Below are positions 9,043 to 17,274 of a stretch of DNA of 64,000 nt, one piece after another. The number at the start of each line of letters is the position of its first letter. Position 1 is the stretch's first letter. This DNA comes from Lawsonia intracellularis PHE/MN1-00. GTDB lineage: Bacteria; Desulfobacterota; Desulfovibrionia; Desulfovibrionales; Desulfovibrionaceae. The notes under the pieces were generated by a model. The model was not told the origin of the DNA, made no database searches, and saw only the letters and a list, made by a program, of their open reading frames with translations. The position numbers and the translations under genes are program-made. The stretch lies in NCBI RefSeq assembly GCF_000055945.1, contig NC_008011.1, positions 677,501-741,500 on the forward strand, written 5' to 3'.

Positions 9043-9843
9043 ATGATGTCATGGCTCACAATAGGTGTTATCCTTGGATTAGTGCAAGGGATCACAGAAT
9101 TTCTTCCTGTTTCCTCAACAGGTCATTTGATTATTGTAGCTAAGTTTCTTCACTTTACAGGCTCTAAAGCAAGTGTGTTCGAAGTTGCTGTACAACTTGG
9201 ATCCATTATGGCTGTAGTTGTCATTTACTGGAATAGATTTATAGGACTAATAAGGCCAGAAAAGAATAAAAAATTTACAGGACTATATGGTATTTGGCTT
9301 TTATTTTTAACAACATTACCGCCAGGAATCATAGGATTTTTATTTCATAGCTATATAAAAACACTTTTCACCATACCAAGTGTTATAGCTGCATTAACAA
9401 CTGGCTCTATATTTATGTTGATTAGCGAACAGTTATGTAGAAATATTTCTCAACGTATAGTTACACTTGACGAATTAACGCCTAAGACTGCTCTTGGAAT
9501 TGGCTTTTTTGAATGTTTAGCTCTTTGGCCAGGATTTTCCCGTTCTGCAGCAACAATTATGGGAGGAATGCTTCTTGGGGCAAAGCGTCATCTTGCTGCT
9601 GAATATTCTTTTATTGCTGCTGTGCCTGTTATGTTTGCAGCTACAGGCTATGATCTCCTTAAAAATTGGGATCTTTTTACTGCCAATGATCTTCCTCTTT
9701 TTATTACAGGAATGATATGTGCCTTCTTAGCGGCTTGGATAACAATTAAAGTTTTTATCTTACTTATAAGTAAAATCTCATTGCGGCCATTTGCTTATTA
9801 TCGTCTTCTATTAGCATTTATTGTATATTTATGTATTAAATAA
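9043..9843 (+). CDS. uppP: Undecaprenyl-diphosphatase (BacA family)
   Basis: An integral membrane enzyme that dephosphorylates undecaprenyl pyrophosphate to recycle the lipid carrier for peptidoglycan and surface polysaccharide. Signatures seen: QGITEFLPVSSTGHL near the N-terminus (catalytic Glu-rich motif) and GFSRSAATIMGGM in the second half (the Ser/Arg phosphate-binding motif), with about eight hydrophobic helices. I place the start at ATG 9043 because AAAGAGGA at 9028-9035 is correctly spaced from it. A frame extension to 9016 would bury that site. The length of about 266 residues is normal. Confidence 0.95.
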   Translation: MMSWLTIGVILGLVQGITEFLPVSSTGHLIIVAKFLHFTGSKASVFEVAVQLGSIMAVVVIYWNRFIGLIRPEKNKKFTGLYGIWLLFLTTLPPGIIGFLFHSYIKTLFTIPSVIAALTTGSIFMLISEQLCRNISQRIVTLDELTPKTALGIGFFECLALWPGFSRSAATIMGGMLLGAKRHLAAEYSFIAAVPVMFAATGYDLLKNWDLFTANDLPLFITGMICAFLAAWITIKVFILLISKISLRPFAYYRLLLAFIVYLCIK

Positions 9844-9906
9844 TATACCCAGGTCGACTATACATACATCTAATTCATAACAATTGAAAACTATATAATA
9901 TAAATG

Positions 9907-11178
9907 TTAATCAAAGTCTGCTAATAACGTACCAAAAGAAAGTGTACCAAAAGTTAAATTATGAAAATCTGCATGGATGCGAGCAACTGCTGCATGCAAT
10001 ACAGGAGATGAAATACCTTTATATATTGAAGTATGTGCCTCTAAGAAAGCAGCAAGACTATCACATGCTTTTAATAGTTGACCGTCTTTTGGATCAAATT
10101 CATCTTTATTGTTAAACAATTGAAGCTCTTCAAAGTTCTTAATACGTTTTACCCCTGAGCTATCTTGTATTGTTTCTTGAAATTCGGATGTAACATCTTC
10201 ACCAAGTAGCCCTAAGTAGTATTGCAATCTATGTACAAGATCTATATAACCTGACTTCCGCAATGGTACAAAAATACGTCTCTCTAATTCTTGTAATTCA
10301 TACTCTTTTAACAATATTGAAAATTGATCCACAGAACGCTTTACAGGTGTTATAATATCACGAGTCAAAAGCTCTGGTAAATCATGAAATAACCCAGCAA
10401 AAAAATTGTTTACACATCTTGCTGGACAACAACCTATAACAAGACTACAAAAATATACATATCCAGCTACTAAAAACATATGACCTAAAACTGATGTTTC
10501 AGGAACACGAGGAGTATCCGACCAACGAATTTGAAAACGTAATTGCCCGCTTAACCTTGCAAAATGTCCAAGTGCTGTAGGATTCTCTATAAAAAAAGCC
10601 TCTCCTTGGATTAAGTCTTGTACCCCTGTAAGTTCTTTTAAGGCAAAAAGTTCAGAGATAAAAAAATGGGAAATATTTTTTGTCTCCTCATCAAAGGTAT
10701 TAAAAGGTTGAATAAGTGCAAATTCCCATCCTGATGCATACAACCTAGCTGCCTTAATAATTTTGTCTGCAAGTTCTGTTCGATCTGTTTGGTAATGATA
10801 TTTTACCATACGATCCCAAAAATCCCTACTCAATGGTTCTACAATTGGTTTTAATTTATTTAATACCCAATCAGTAAGTTGTCTTTTATGAATGTGATGT
10901 TCACAAATTCTATGAAAAATTTGTGGTGTAATATCTGTTACTATTAAACCAAATAAATAATCAAATAATCCTCTCTCAATAACAGTTTGTTGTAATGCTA
11001 TCTTTTCCGATTCAGAGGCATGACGACTATTTAATAAAGTAAGCATCCAAGCAATAATCATTTTATGACCTTGCTTATCTACTTCATAAAGTTCTATAGG
11101 ACGAAGCTTATCATTCCATCGACGCATAGATGCACCTAAAAACATAATTTGTAACAGACTCTTACGAATAGAAGACAT
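9907..11178 (-). CDS. HD-domain phosphohydrolase-like protein (YfbR/COG1896-like)
   Basis: 423 residues. An HD metal-binding set is visible: His in SVLGHMFLVAG (first half of the domain), the His-Asp pair in GLFHDLPELLTRD, and a distal Asp in KACDSLAAFLEAH. The FHDLPE form is typical of the YfbR-like branch, which includes 5'-deoxynucleotidases. The flanking N-terminal about 200 residues and the C-terminus are unassigned, making it about twice as long as YfbR. GGAGAAGG precedes the ATG. It converges with uppP and is divergent from rplM. Hydrolase activity is likely from the intact HD residues; the substrate is unknown. Confidence 0.8.
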   Translation of the reverse strand: MSSIRKSLLQIMFLGASMRRWNDKLRPIELYEVDKQGHKMIIAWMLTLLNSRHASESEKIALQQTVIERGLFDYLFGLIVTDITPQIFHRICEHHIHKRQLTDWVLNKLKPIVEPLSRDFWDRMVKYHYQTDRTELADKIIKAARLYASGWEFALIQPFNTFDEETKNISHFFISELFALKELTGVQDLIQGEAFFIENPTALGHFARLSGQLRFQIRWSDTPRVPETSVLGHMFLVAGYVYFCSLVIGCCPARCVNNFFAGLFHDLPELLTRDIITPVKRSVDQFSILLKEYELQELERRIFVPLRKSGYIDLVHRLQYYLGLLGEDVTSEFQETIQDSSGVKRIKNFEELQLFNNKDEFDPKDGQLLKACDSLAAFLEAHTSIYKGISSPVLHAAVARIHADFHNLTFGTLSFGTLLADFD

Positions 11179-11270
11179 ACCTTCTCCATATAACTATCTT
11201 ATTTTTATTGTAAACTTTGAAGCTATACCTGACAAGGTTTAACTAATTAACAAATCATCTTTTTTCCTGC

Positions 11271-11299
11271 TTGACAAGAAGTATCTAGTAATTTATGAA
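11271..11299 (+). promoter_or_regulatory. Sigma70-type promoter of rplM-rpsI
   Basis: A perfect -35 TTGACA (11271-11276), a 17-base spacer and -10 TATGAA (11294-11299), about 45 bases before the rplM start. It is the clearest sigma70 promoter in the window and is suitably placed for a ribosomal protein operon. Confidence 0.75.
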
Positions 11300-11343
11300 A
11301 TATGTAGTATTTTTATTCATAAAAAACAGGAGACGCTTCGCAA

Positions 11344-11778
11344 ATGAAGACGTTTAGCCCAAAGCCAGAACATATTAGCCACCAATGGTTTCTAGTTGAT
11401 GCACATAATAAAATTCTTGGTCGTCTTGCCGCTCAAATTGCCCATAGACTTCGTGGAAAGCATAAACCTGAATTTGCTCCACATATCGATAACGGAGACT
11501 ATATTGTTGTAGTCAATTGTGAACAGATTAAAGTTACTGGTAACAAGCAAGAACAAAAAAAATACTATCGTCATTCTGGATATGTAGGCGGACTAAAAGA
11601 AACAACATTAAAAACACTTCTTGAAAAAAAACCAGCAGAAGTACTTATACATGCTGTTCGTGGTATGCTTCCTAAAAATCGTCTTGGTCGTGCTATGTTA
11701 AAAAAACTTAAAGTCTATGCTGGACCGGAGCATCAACATATAGCTCAACAGCCTATTCCTTTAAGTCTTCCTTATTAA
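11344..11778 (+). CDS. rplM: 50S ribosomal protein L13
   Basis: 144 residues, normal length. Characteristic L13 sequence is seen: [19 protein letters not shown] near the start, then [30 protein letters not shown], and the C-terminal [21 protein letters not shown]. It is an early assembly protein of the large subunit. It is followed 18 bases later by rpsI, the conserved bacterial pairing, and transcribed from the TTGACA promoter upstream. Confidence 0.98.
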   Translation: MKTFSPKPEHISHQWFLVDAHNKILGRLAAQIAHRLRGKHKPEFAPHIDNGDYIVVVNCEQIKVTGNKQEQKKYYRHSGYVGGLKETTLKTLLEKKPAEVLIHAVRGMLPKNRLGRAMLKKLKVYAGPEHQHIAQQPIPLSLPY

Positions 11779-11796
11779 TGACATTAGGAGTTTATT

Positions 11797-12189
11797 ATGT
11801 CAACTGAATTTAATTATGCTACAGGTCGTCGTAAAACAGCTGTAGCACGTACAAGACTCTACCCTGGAAATGGAACTATTAAAATTAATGGTCGTCCTCT
11901 TGAAAATTATTTTCCTAGAAAATCATTACAGATGATTATCCGTCAACCACTAGTCCATACAAAACTATTAGATAAATATGATATAAAAATTAATGTAAGT
12001 GGTGGGGGAGTATCTGGTCAAGCTGAAGCTGTACGTCATGGAATTTCTCGTGCACTTCTTGAAGTTAATCCAGAACTTCGTTCCCTTTTAAAACCTGTAG
12101 GCTTTTTAACACGTGATGCACGACAAAAAGAAAGAAAAAAATATGGGTTACGTGCTGCTCGAGCAAAATATCAATATTCAAAGCGTTAA
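11797..12189 (+). CDS. rpsI: 30S ribosomal protein S9
   Basis: 130 residues. N-terminal [14 protein letters not shown], middle [20 protein letters not shown], and the C-terminal basic tail [16 protein letters not shown], whose last Lys-Arg reaches the P-site tRNA. AGGAG precedes the ATG. It is second gene of the rplM-rpsI operon and is followed by a strong hairpin terminator. Confidence 0.98.
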   Translation: MSTEFNYATGRRKTAVARTRLYPGNGTIKINGRPLENYFPRKSLQMIIRQPLVHTKLLDKYDIKINVSGGGVSGQAEAVRHGISRALLEVNPELRSLLKPVGFLTRDARQKERKKYGLRAARAKYQYSKR

Positions 12190-12230
12190 AATTTTATATT
12201 GTATTGTTACTATATTATCAACTTTTTTTA

Positions 12231-12268
12231 AAAAGCATCTGTACTCTTCTAAGAGCCAGATGCTTTTT
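12231..12268 (+). terminator. Rho-independent terminator of rplM-rpsI
   Basis: AAAAGCATCTG (12231-12241) pairs with CAGATGCTTTT (12257-12267), and an inner CTCTT/AAGAG stem extends the hairpin. The A-rich 5' side and T-rich 3' side could allow termination on either strand. Confidence 0.85.
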
Positions 12269-12367
12269 AACTAACTTACTTAAGAGTTATATAAAAAATC
12301 TCTGCCATAATGAGCAGATAATATATATATATATTAACTAATAACTCTTATAATTATGAGATACTGA

Positions 12368-14023
12368 ATGAAAGATGAATTTTTAACTATAACACCACTA
12401 GGAGGATTAGAGGAAATTGGGCTTAACTGCCAACTATGGGAAACATCCAAAGGAGTTGTTCTTATTGACTGTGGCATCATGTTTCCAAATGAACAACATC
12501 TTGGGATTGATGTTATTATTCCACCTATTGATCCTATTTTACATGTAAAAAATCGATTACTAGGAGTTGTTCTTACCCATGGACATGAAGATCATATAGG
12601 TGCTATCCCATGGCTTGTATGTTTTATTCCTGGTCTAAAAATCTATGGTTCTCCCTTTACTCTTGCGCTAGTTGAGCACAAACTCAAAGAACGTAACCTC
12701 CTCAGCTCAGCCCAACTTATTGCCGTTACTCCAAAAACTAAACTCAATCTTGGTAACCTTTACTTCCAATTTATTTCAGTAAGTCATTCTATTCCTCAAA
12801 GCTATGCGCTTGCAGTGACAACACCTGTTGGTAAAATTATTCATTCTGGGGATTTTAAGATAGATCCAACACCATCAGATGGTATTGGCACAGATTTGCA
12901 ATCTATTAAAGAATTTGCTGGTAATGATGGTATACGACTTTTCCTTTCAGACTCAACAAACGCAGATGAGCAAGGACATAACCTCTCTGAACAATATATA
13001 AAAAAAAATTTTTATGAAATTTTTAGTGAGGCAAAAGGAAGAATTATTGTTACCCTTTTTGCAAGTAATATAGAACGAATTCAAACCGTCTGTGATTTAG
13101 TCAAAGTTTTTAATAAAAAATTAGTGGTAACAGGAAGAAGCCTTATTAATAATATAGAAAAAGCTAAAGAGCTAGGTTTTCTCAATATCCCCTATAAATT
13201 TTTTACTGATCAAAATGTACCAGACCTGTCTCCTGAACAGACAGTTATTATCACTACTGGTTCACAAGGAGAACCCCTTTCAGCCTTAGTGAGAATTATT
13301 TCAGGGGAACATCGCTATCTCTCTATCCATGAAGGTGATACTGTTATTATGTCTTCAAGAGTTCTACCTAATAGTACTTTAGCAGTAAATCGCCTTATAA
13401 ATAGAATATACCGATTAGGAGCAACTGTTTGTCTTAATGGACAAAAAGCAATTCATGTTTCAGGACATGCACGTCAGGATGAATTAAAAATTTTGCTCAC
13501 AGTAGTTAATCCTCAATATTTTGTTCCTATCCACGGAGAATATAGACAACTATTTCGACACAAAGAACTTGCAATGCAACATGGAATTCCTTCTGAAAAC
13601 ATTTTTATCCTTGATGATGGAGAGCCCCTTACACTTCTCCCAACCAAGGTCCGTAAAGAAAAAAAAATACCCTTAAAATCTATTTTGATTGACGGAAAAG
13701 GTATTGGTGATGTTGATAGTAGTGTACTTAGGGACCGACAACTTCTTGGAGGTGATGGTGTAGTTGTTGTGTCTCTTACTAGAGATAAGGGAACTGGATC
13801 TGTTATGCAGGGGCCTTCTATTCTTTCTCGAGGCCTTATCTTTGAAAAAAAACTAAATTGTCTTATAGAAGAAGCAAAACAAGTTGTTATTGAAATATTA
13901 CAATCAGATTTAACTCTAACGACTCAAAAACTAGAAAAAAAAATTTGTACTTCACTACATAGTTTCTTCCGAAATGTTATTGGAAGAGAACCTATTATCA
14001 TTCCTATCATTACAGAAAACTAA
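12368..14023 (+). CDS. rnj: Ribonuclease J
   Basis: A 551-residue metallo-beta-lactamase/beta-CASP ribonuclease combining 5'-3' exonuclease and endonuclease activity in mRNA decay and rRNA maturation. The zinc motif HGHEDH is at residues 71-76, with later ligands in SVSHSIPQS and HSGDFKID. Beta-CASP motifs A-C are visible in LSDSTNAD, HVSGHARQDE and VPIHGEY. A C-terminal domain follows. The length of about 550 is typical. The window also encodes RNases III and R, so this organism has several RNA-processing systems. A (TA)n tract lies just upstream at about 12319-12335. Confidence 0.95.
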   Translation: MKDEFLTITPLGGLEEIGLNCQLWETSKGVVLIDCGIMFPNEQHLGIDVIIPPIDPILHVKNRLLGVVLTHGHEDHIGAIPWLVCFIPGLKIYGSPFTLALVEHKLKERNLLSSAQLIAVTPKTKLNLGNLYFQFISVSHSIPQSYALAVTTPVGKIIHSGDFKIDPTPSDGIGTDLQSIKEFAGNDGIRLFLSDSTNADEQGHNLSEQYIKKNFYEIFSEAKGRIIVTLFASNIERIQTVCDLVKVFNKKLVVTGRSLINNIEKAKELGFLNIPYKFFTDQNVPDLSPEQTVIITTGSQGEPLSALVRIISGEHRYLSIHEGDTVIMSSRVLPNSTLAVNRLINRIYRLGATVCLNGQKAIHVSGHARQDELKILLTVVNPQYFVPIHGEYRQLFRHKELAMQHGIPSENIFILDDGEPLTLLPTKVRKEKKIPLKSILIDGKGIGDVDSSVLRDRQLLGGDGVVVVSLTRDKGTGSVMQGPSILSRGLIFEKKLNCLIEEAKQVVIEILQSDLTLTTQKLEKKICTSLHSFFRNVIGREPIIIPIITEN

Positions 14024-14235
14024 TATTTCTTTTATTCTTATATTTTTTCTTCTACCCACTCTAATATACATATTATACTATAACTATAAATAAAATACAT
14101 TAAACTAATCTATTAGAATAATATAATATTTTATACTTAAACTGTAAAATATGTATATATATATATTTTAATATAGACACTATATTAGAATAACTGTTAT
14201 GTAACTTATTCATTAGTAGATGAAGCCATAACATA

Positions 14236-14255
14236 TTGTAGTGCTCATACTACAA
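14236..14255 (+). promoter_or_regulatory. Small inverted repeat touching the ribosome binding site of the chemoreceptor-like gene
   Basis: TTGTAGT (14236-14242) and ACTACAA (14249-14255) form a 7-base stem with a 6-base loop. The 3' arm runs into the AAGAGG Shine-Dalgarno at 14254-14259, 5 bases before the ATG at 14265. It could be an operator or a translation-limiting hairpin, or chance. Confidence 0.35.
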
Positions 14256-14264
14256 GAGGTAAAC

Positions 14265-15293
14265 ATGAGTAAAAATGTACATATTGACCTTAAAATCGGA
14301 ATAAGTTTTGCTATTTCTACAGGAACGTTTCTTATTTTAGGATTATATATTCTACTTTCAATACAACCAATTATTGATCAATTTAAAATCACAATCTTAG
14401 AAACATCTGATGCTATAAGCATCACTACACGGCTATTAATTACAATGAAAGAAGCTTCTATAAACTTTCGCAGTTATACTGTAAGAGCAGATCAATCTTT
14501 CTATGATAATTTTACTAAAAATATACATCTTTTTAATACAGCACTAGAGCATGCACAAAACCTTAATGATGATTCTATCTCATTAAAAATATTAAATAAA
14601 AACTTGCCACAAGTTATAGCTTTAAAAAAAGAATATAAAGAAGTTGGCCAAAAAGTATACGATCTTACTGAAATGTTTAAACAAAATACACCTAAATTAG
14701 CCTTTCTTTTAAGTGCATTTATCAATGACATAGAAGAGTTTTTAAAAACTCTTGAAGAGTTAGTTCGAAATACTGGTGGCAAAGATGCTGAAGCTTTCAA
14801 ACTAATAGTTGATCTTAACCAACTCATTGAAACATCCTTACTTGCTAGAGGAGATTTTTGGAGAGGAGTTAGTAATGCAAATAGCAATGCTTTTGAAACA
14901 TGCTTAAAAATACTCAAAGGCAGTATTAGCCATATGGAAGCTATCAAAGAAGCAAATTCTGTTAAAGAATTTACTGCTCCATTTGAATCGTTAATTTTTT
15001 CAATGAAAAATCTTGAAAATATCTTTGTAACTATAATTAATAACTATGAGTTAGCTCAAGAAAATATACAGAATCAAGATGCAATCGTACAGAGTATCTT
15101 AACACTCCTTAATGAAATCCTAGAAGAAAATATGGATAAGATAGGAATAGAATCAAAGTCAGCAGTTGAAAACTTAAAACTTATAAGAAATATTGTGCTT
15201 ATGCTTGTAGCAATAGGTGTAATTTTTACAAATACAGTAGGATTTATTGTTGCAAAAAAAATAGGAGAAAAAACATATACCCCATCAAAATAA
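14265..15293 (+). CDS. Chemoreceptor-like sensor protein lacking HAMP and signalling domains
   Basis: 342 residues from the ATG with AAGAGG 5 bases upstream. An N-terminal membrane segment (about residues 8-32) is followed by a long helical region of about 260 residues resembling the four-helix-bundle ligand domain of methyl-accepting chemotaxis proteins. A second membrane segment follows (NIVLMLVAIGVIFTNTVGFIVA). The protein then stops after only about 13 residues (KKIGEKTYTPSK). A normal MCP continues with HAMP and a signalling hairpin of about 300 residues; I see no such sequence in any frame downstream, where tRNA-Leu begins. It is either a decayed receptor or a receptor-less sensor stub. 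The reading frame itself is intact. Confidence 0.7.
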   Translation: MSKNVHIDLKIGISFAISTGTFLILGLYILLSIQPIIDQFKITILETSDAISITTRLLITMKEASINFRSYTVRADQSFYDNFTKNIHLFNTALEHAQNLNDDSISLKILNKNLPQVIALKKEYKEVGQKVYDLTEMFKQNTPKLAFLLSAFINDIEEFLKTLEELVRNTGGKDAEAFKLIVDLNQLIETSLLARGDFWRGVSNANSNAFETCLKILKGSISHMEAIKEANSVKEFTAPFESLIFSMKNLENIFVTIINNYELAQENIQNQDAIVQSILTLLNEILEENMDKIGIESKSAVENLKLIRNIVLMLVAIGVIFTNTVGFIVAKKIGEKTYTPSK

Positions 15294-15330
15294 AAGGCTA
15301 TTGTTTTAAATTTGTTTATAAAAAATGAAG

Positions 15331-15417
15331 TGGTGCCTGGAGCGGGAGTTGAACCCGCACAGTGAATTCACCGAGGGATTTTAAGTCCCTTGCGTCTACC
15401 AGTTCCGCCATCCAGGC
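15331..15417 (-). tRNA. tRNA-Leu (anticodon UAA)
   Basis: On the minus strand the acceptor GCCTGGA (from 15417) pairs with TCCAGGC. The anticodon loop is in GGGACTTAAAATCCC, giving UAA. There is a long class II variable arm (CGGTGAATTCACTG), a T-arm GCGGGTTCAACTCCCGC, discriminator A, and an encoded CCA (15331-15333). The length is 84 bases plus CCA, normal for leucine tRNA. Confidence 0.97.
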
Positions 15418-15448
15418 AATAAAACAAAAAAACAGTTAGAAGAGGTGA

Positions 15449-15477
15449 AAAATACAATGGTTAAGCTTTGTCGTCAA
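15449..15477 (-). promoter_or_regulatory. Probable promoter of tRNA-Leu
   Basis: Read on the minus strand: TTGACG (15477-15472), 17-base spacer, TATTTT (15454-15449), placing a start about 25-30 bases before the mature tRNA. No gene lies between it and the tRNA. Confidence 0.55.
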
Positions 15478-15584
15478 GCTGAACATAACAATCTTACAGT
15501 TCAAACCAATTAACGAAATTACAAATATACATAACTTACTAAGTATTAAGTATTTTTTCTATTTATTGCTTTTTAAAATTATAT

Positions 15585-15944
15585 CTAATTCCAAGGAGGA
15601 ATAGTAAAAGTATATTTTTGAAACGTCTTATCTGAAGCTACAACTCCTTGTAACTGATTCAAGTCTCTACTAATAAGTAAAAACTTTCCATTTATACCAT
15701 CACAAGTGTAGTTACTTAAGGCTTCACATAATTCATTATATTTTCTATCATTCATGTCTTCAAACGAACATTGAACCTGTAACCCATCTCCTACTGGTGT
15801 AAAATCAAGATGTATTGCATCAAAACTATTAAGTATCTGTTGAACAAAAAAGGTAAGCCTCTCTTCTTTACTCATTATTTCTTCATAACTAAGTTCTATA
15901 TCATAAACAAAATAACAAAAATACTCATAAGGCAAATATGCCAT
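15585..15944 (-). CDS. Hypothetical protein, unknown function
   Basis: 119 residues from the ATG at 15944, chosen because GGAG sits 5 bases upstream; the frame is also open to a TTG at 16010. The peptide starts MAYLPYEYFCYFVYDIEL and is acidic in the middle (FEDMNDRKYNELCEAL). No signal peptide or membrane span is evident and I recognise no family. It is divergent from pgpA, with 116 bases between the starts. Confidence 0.6.
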   Translation of the reverse strand: MAYLPYEYFCYFVYDIELSYEEIMSKEERLTFFVQQILNSFDAIHLDFTPVGDGLQVQCSFEDMNDRKYNELCEALSNYTCDGINGKFLLISRDLNQLQGVVASDKTFQKYTFTIPPWN

Positions 15945-16060
15945 AAATGCTCCAAAACTTTTGTTGAGTCTTTCTAACTCCTGAATTATATTAAGAAAAT
16001 ATATTAACAAAAATCAGAAAAACTTTCTATATCTTGTTTTTACATTAATTAAGGTTAGAT

Positions 16061-16552
16061 ATGGGAATAAATGAACTCAAAAGGCTATGTATAATAAGCT
16101 ATGCAAGACTTGGAATAGCAGGATTATCTCCTATTATGCCAGGTAGTTGTGGTTCACTCATAGCAGCAATATTAGCCCCCTGGCTATTCATTCCATTCTC
16201 AACATTCACAAGAATATTAATTCTTATTTTTATTTTTTGGACAGGTAGCCTTGTTGGAACAATAATTGAACAATTACTACAAAAAAAAGACCCCAAAGAA
16301 GTTGTGATTGATGAATTACTGGGTCTTTGGATAGTATTACTTCCATTCAAAAATCCTGGATGGATTTTTATTGGATTAGCATTTATTCTTTTTCGTATTT
16401 TTGATATTATTAAAATATGGCCTGTTAATGCATCAGAGAATTGGTTACCTGGTGGATATGGAATTATGATTGATGATGTATTTGCAGGACTACAAGCATT
16501 ACTCATTATAAGTATACTATACTGGACAGGTTATCTCAACCAATGGCTTTAA
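16061..16552 (+). CDS. pgpA: Phosphatidylglycerophosphatase A
   Basis: 163 residues. A membrane enzyme that removes phosphate from phosphatidylglycerophosphate to give phosphatidylglycerol, upstream of cardiolipin synthase (a cls gene lies at 50439). Family motifs are seen: GLSPIMPGSCGSL near the N-terminus, the catalytic VVIDELLGLW, FRIFDIIKIWP, and GGYGIMIDDVFAG near the C-terminus. Four hydrophobic segments and normal length. AAGG lies just before the ATG. Confidence 0.93.
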   Translation: MGINELKRLCIISYARLGIAGLSPIMPGSCGSLIAAILAPWLFIPFSTFTRILILIFIFWTGSLVGTIIEQLLQKKDPKEVVIDELLGLWIVLLPFKNPGWIFIGLAFILFRIFDIIKIWPVNASENWLPGGYGIMIDDVFAGLQALLIISILYWTGYLNQWL

Positions 16553-16665
16553 TATTCATATCATTCTCCTCTATGATAAGTAACACTTATGATCCAGCCT
16601 ATCCTTATACATCCCTTTTTTTGATTTATTTATAATGTTAATAATCTTTACTATAAGGAGCACTC

Positions 16666-17142
16666 ATGGCATTACTTCGCTACTACCTCACTATAGGAAT
16701 TATATTTATAACTTTGTTAAGTTCAGCTACTGCAACACAACCCAAAACAGAATCTCCTGAATCTATTCTTAATAAACCTGAAAAATCTACAAAACGTAAT
16801 ACAACTATTTCAATCGAATTTGAAGGTACTGATAGTATTGGTTCTAAACTTTCCACCCGCATCAAAGAATTAATGAATGCAAGTAATCTTTTCACACTTA
16901 CAGAAAAAGATTCCCCTAAAATTCGTATTCTGCTTGCTACAATGTCAGAGTTTTCTCAACGTCCAAGTATTGGCTCAGTATATTCTGTTGTGTGGCTTTT
17001 TTCACAATCAGAAACAACACTAAAACATTTTCTTGCAAAAAAAATAGGTGTACTTACTGCTGATGAAGTAGACCAAGTTGCAGCAATGATTGTAGAGCAA
17101 ACAGATACACTTGCTGTACGCTATGGTTATCTACTCCCATAA
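16666..17142 (+). CDS. Small exported protein, unknown function
   Basis: 158 residues with a clear Sec signal peptide (hydrophobic residues about 7-22, cut near SATATQ). The mature protein of about 135 residues has no Cys lipobox. A beta-rich start (TTISIEFEGTDSIGSKLSTR) is followed by ILLATMSEF and VYSVVWLFSQ, reminiscent of small periplasmic proteins that bind or monitor envelope components, but no family is certain. AAGGAG precedes the ATG. A strong terminator follows at 17178. Confidence 0.75.
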   Translation: MALLRYYLTIGIIFITLLSSATATQPKTESPESILNKPEKSTKRNTTISIEFEGTDSIGSKLSTRIKELMNASNLFTLTEKDSPKIRILLATMSEFSQRPSIGSVYSVVWLFSQSETTLKHFLAKKIGVLTADEVDQVAAMIVEQTDTLAVRYGYLLP

Positions 17143-17177
17143 GATTGTGTATAATATATTCCATTCCCCCCTCCACA

Positions 17178-17211
17178 TAAAAAATACCGGTAGGCAAACC
17201 GGTATTTTTTC
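17178..17211. terminator. Bidirectional terminator between the exported-protein gene and flgE
   Basis: AAAATACCGGT (17181-17191) pairs perfectly with ACCGGTATTTT (17198-17208) around a 6-base loop. A run of T follows on the plus strand and, because of the A run on the other side, also on the minus strand. It serves the convergent genes at 17142 and 17275. Confidence 0.88.
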
Positions 17212-17274
17212 GGAGGTAGACTCTAAATAAATTTGAGCTCTCCTGCTCCTGACTACTATCAGGAGAGAGTACCA

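Noticed and set aside
14501-14947. A 148-codon open frame on the minus strand within the chemoreceptor-like gene
   Set aside because: It lies entirely antisense to a well-supported coding frame with a good ribosome binding site, and its Ser/Leu-rich translation has no domain. It is a by-product of codon bias in the plus-strand gene.
15293-15420. The receptor truncation next to tRNA-Leu as evidence of an integrated element
   Set aside because: No integrase, no duplicated tRNA 3' end and no direct repeats are seen nearby.
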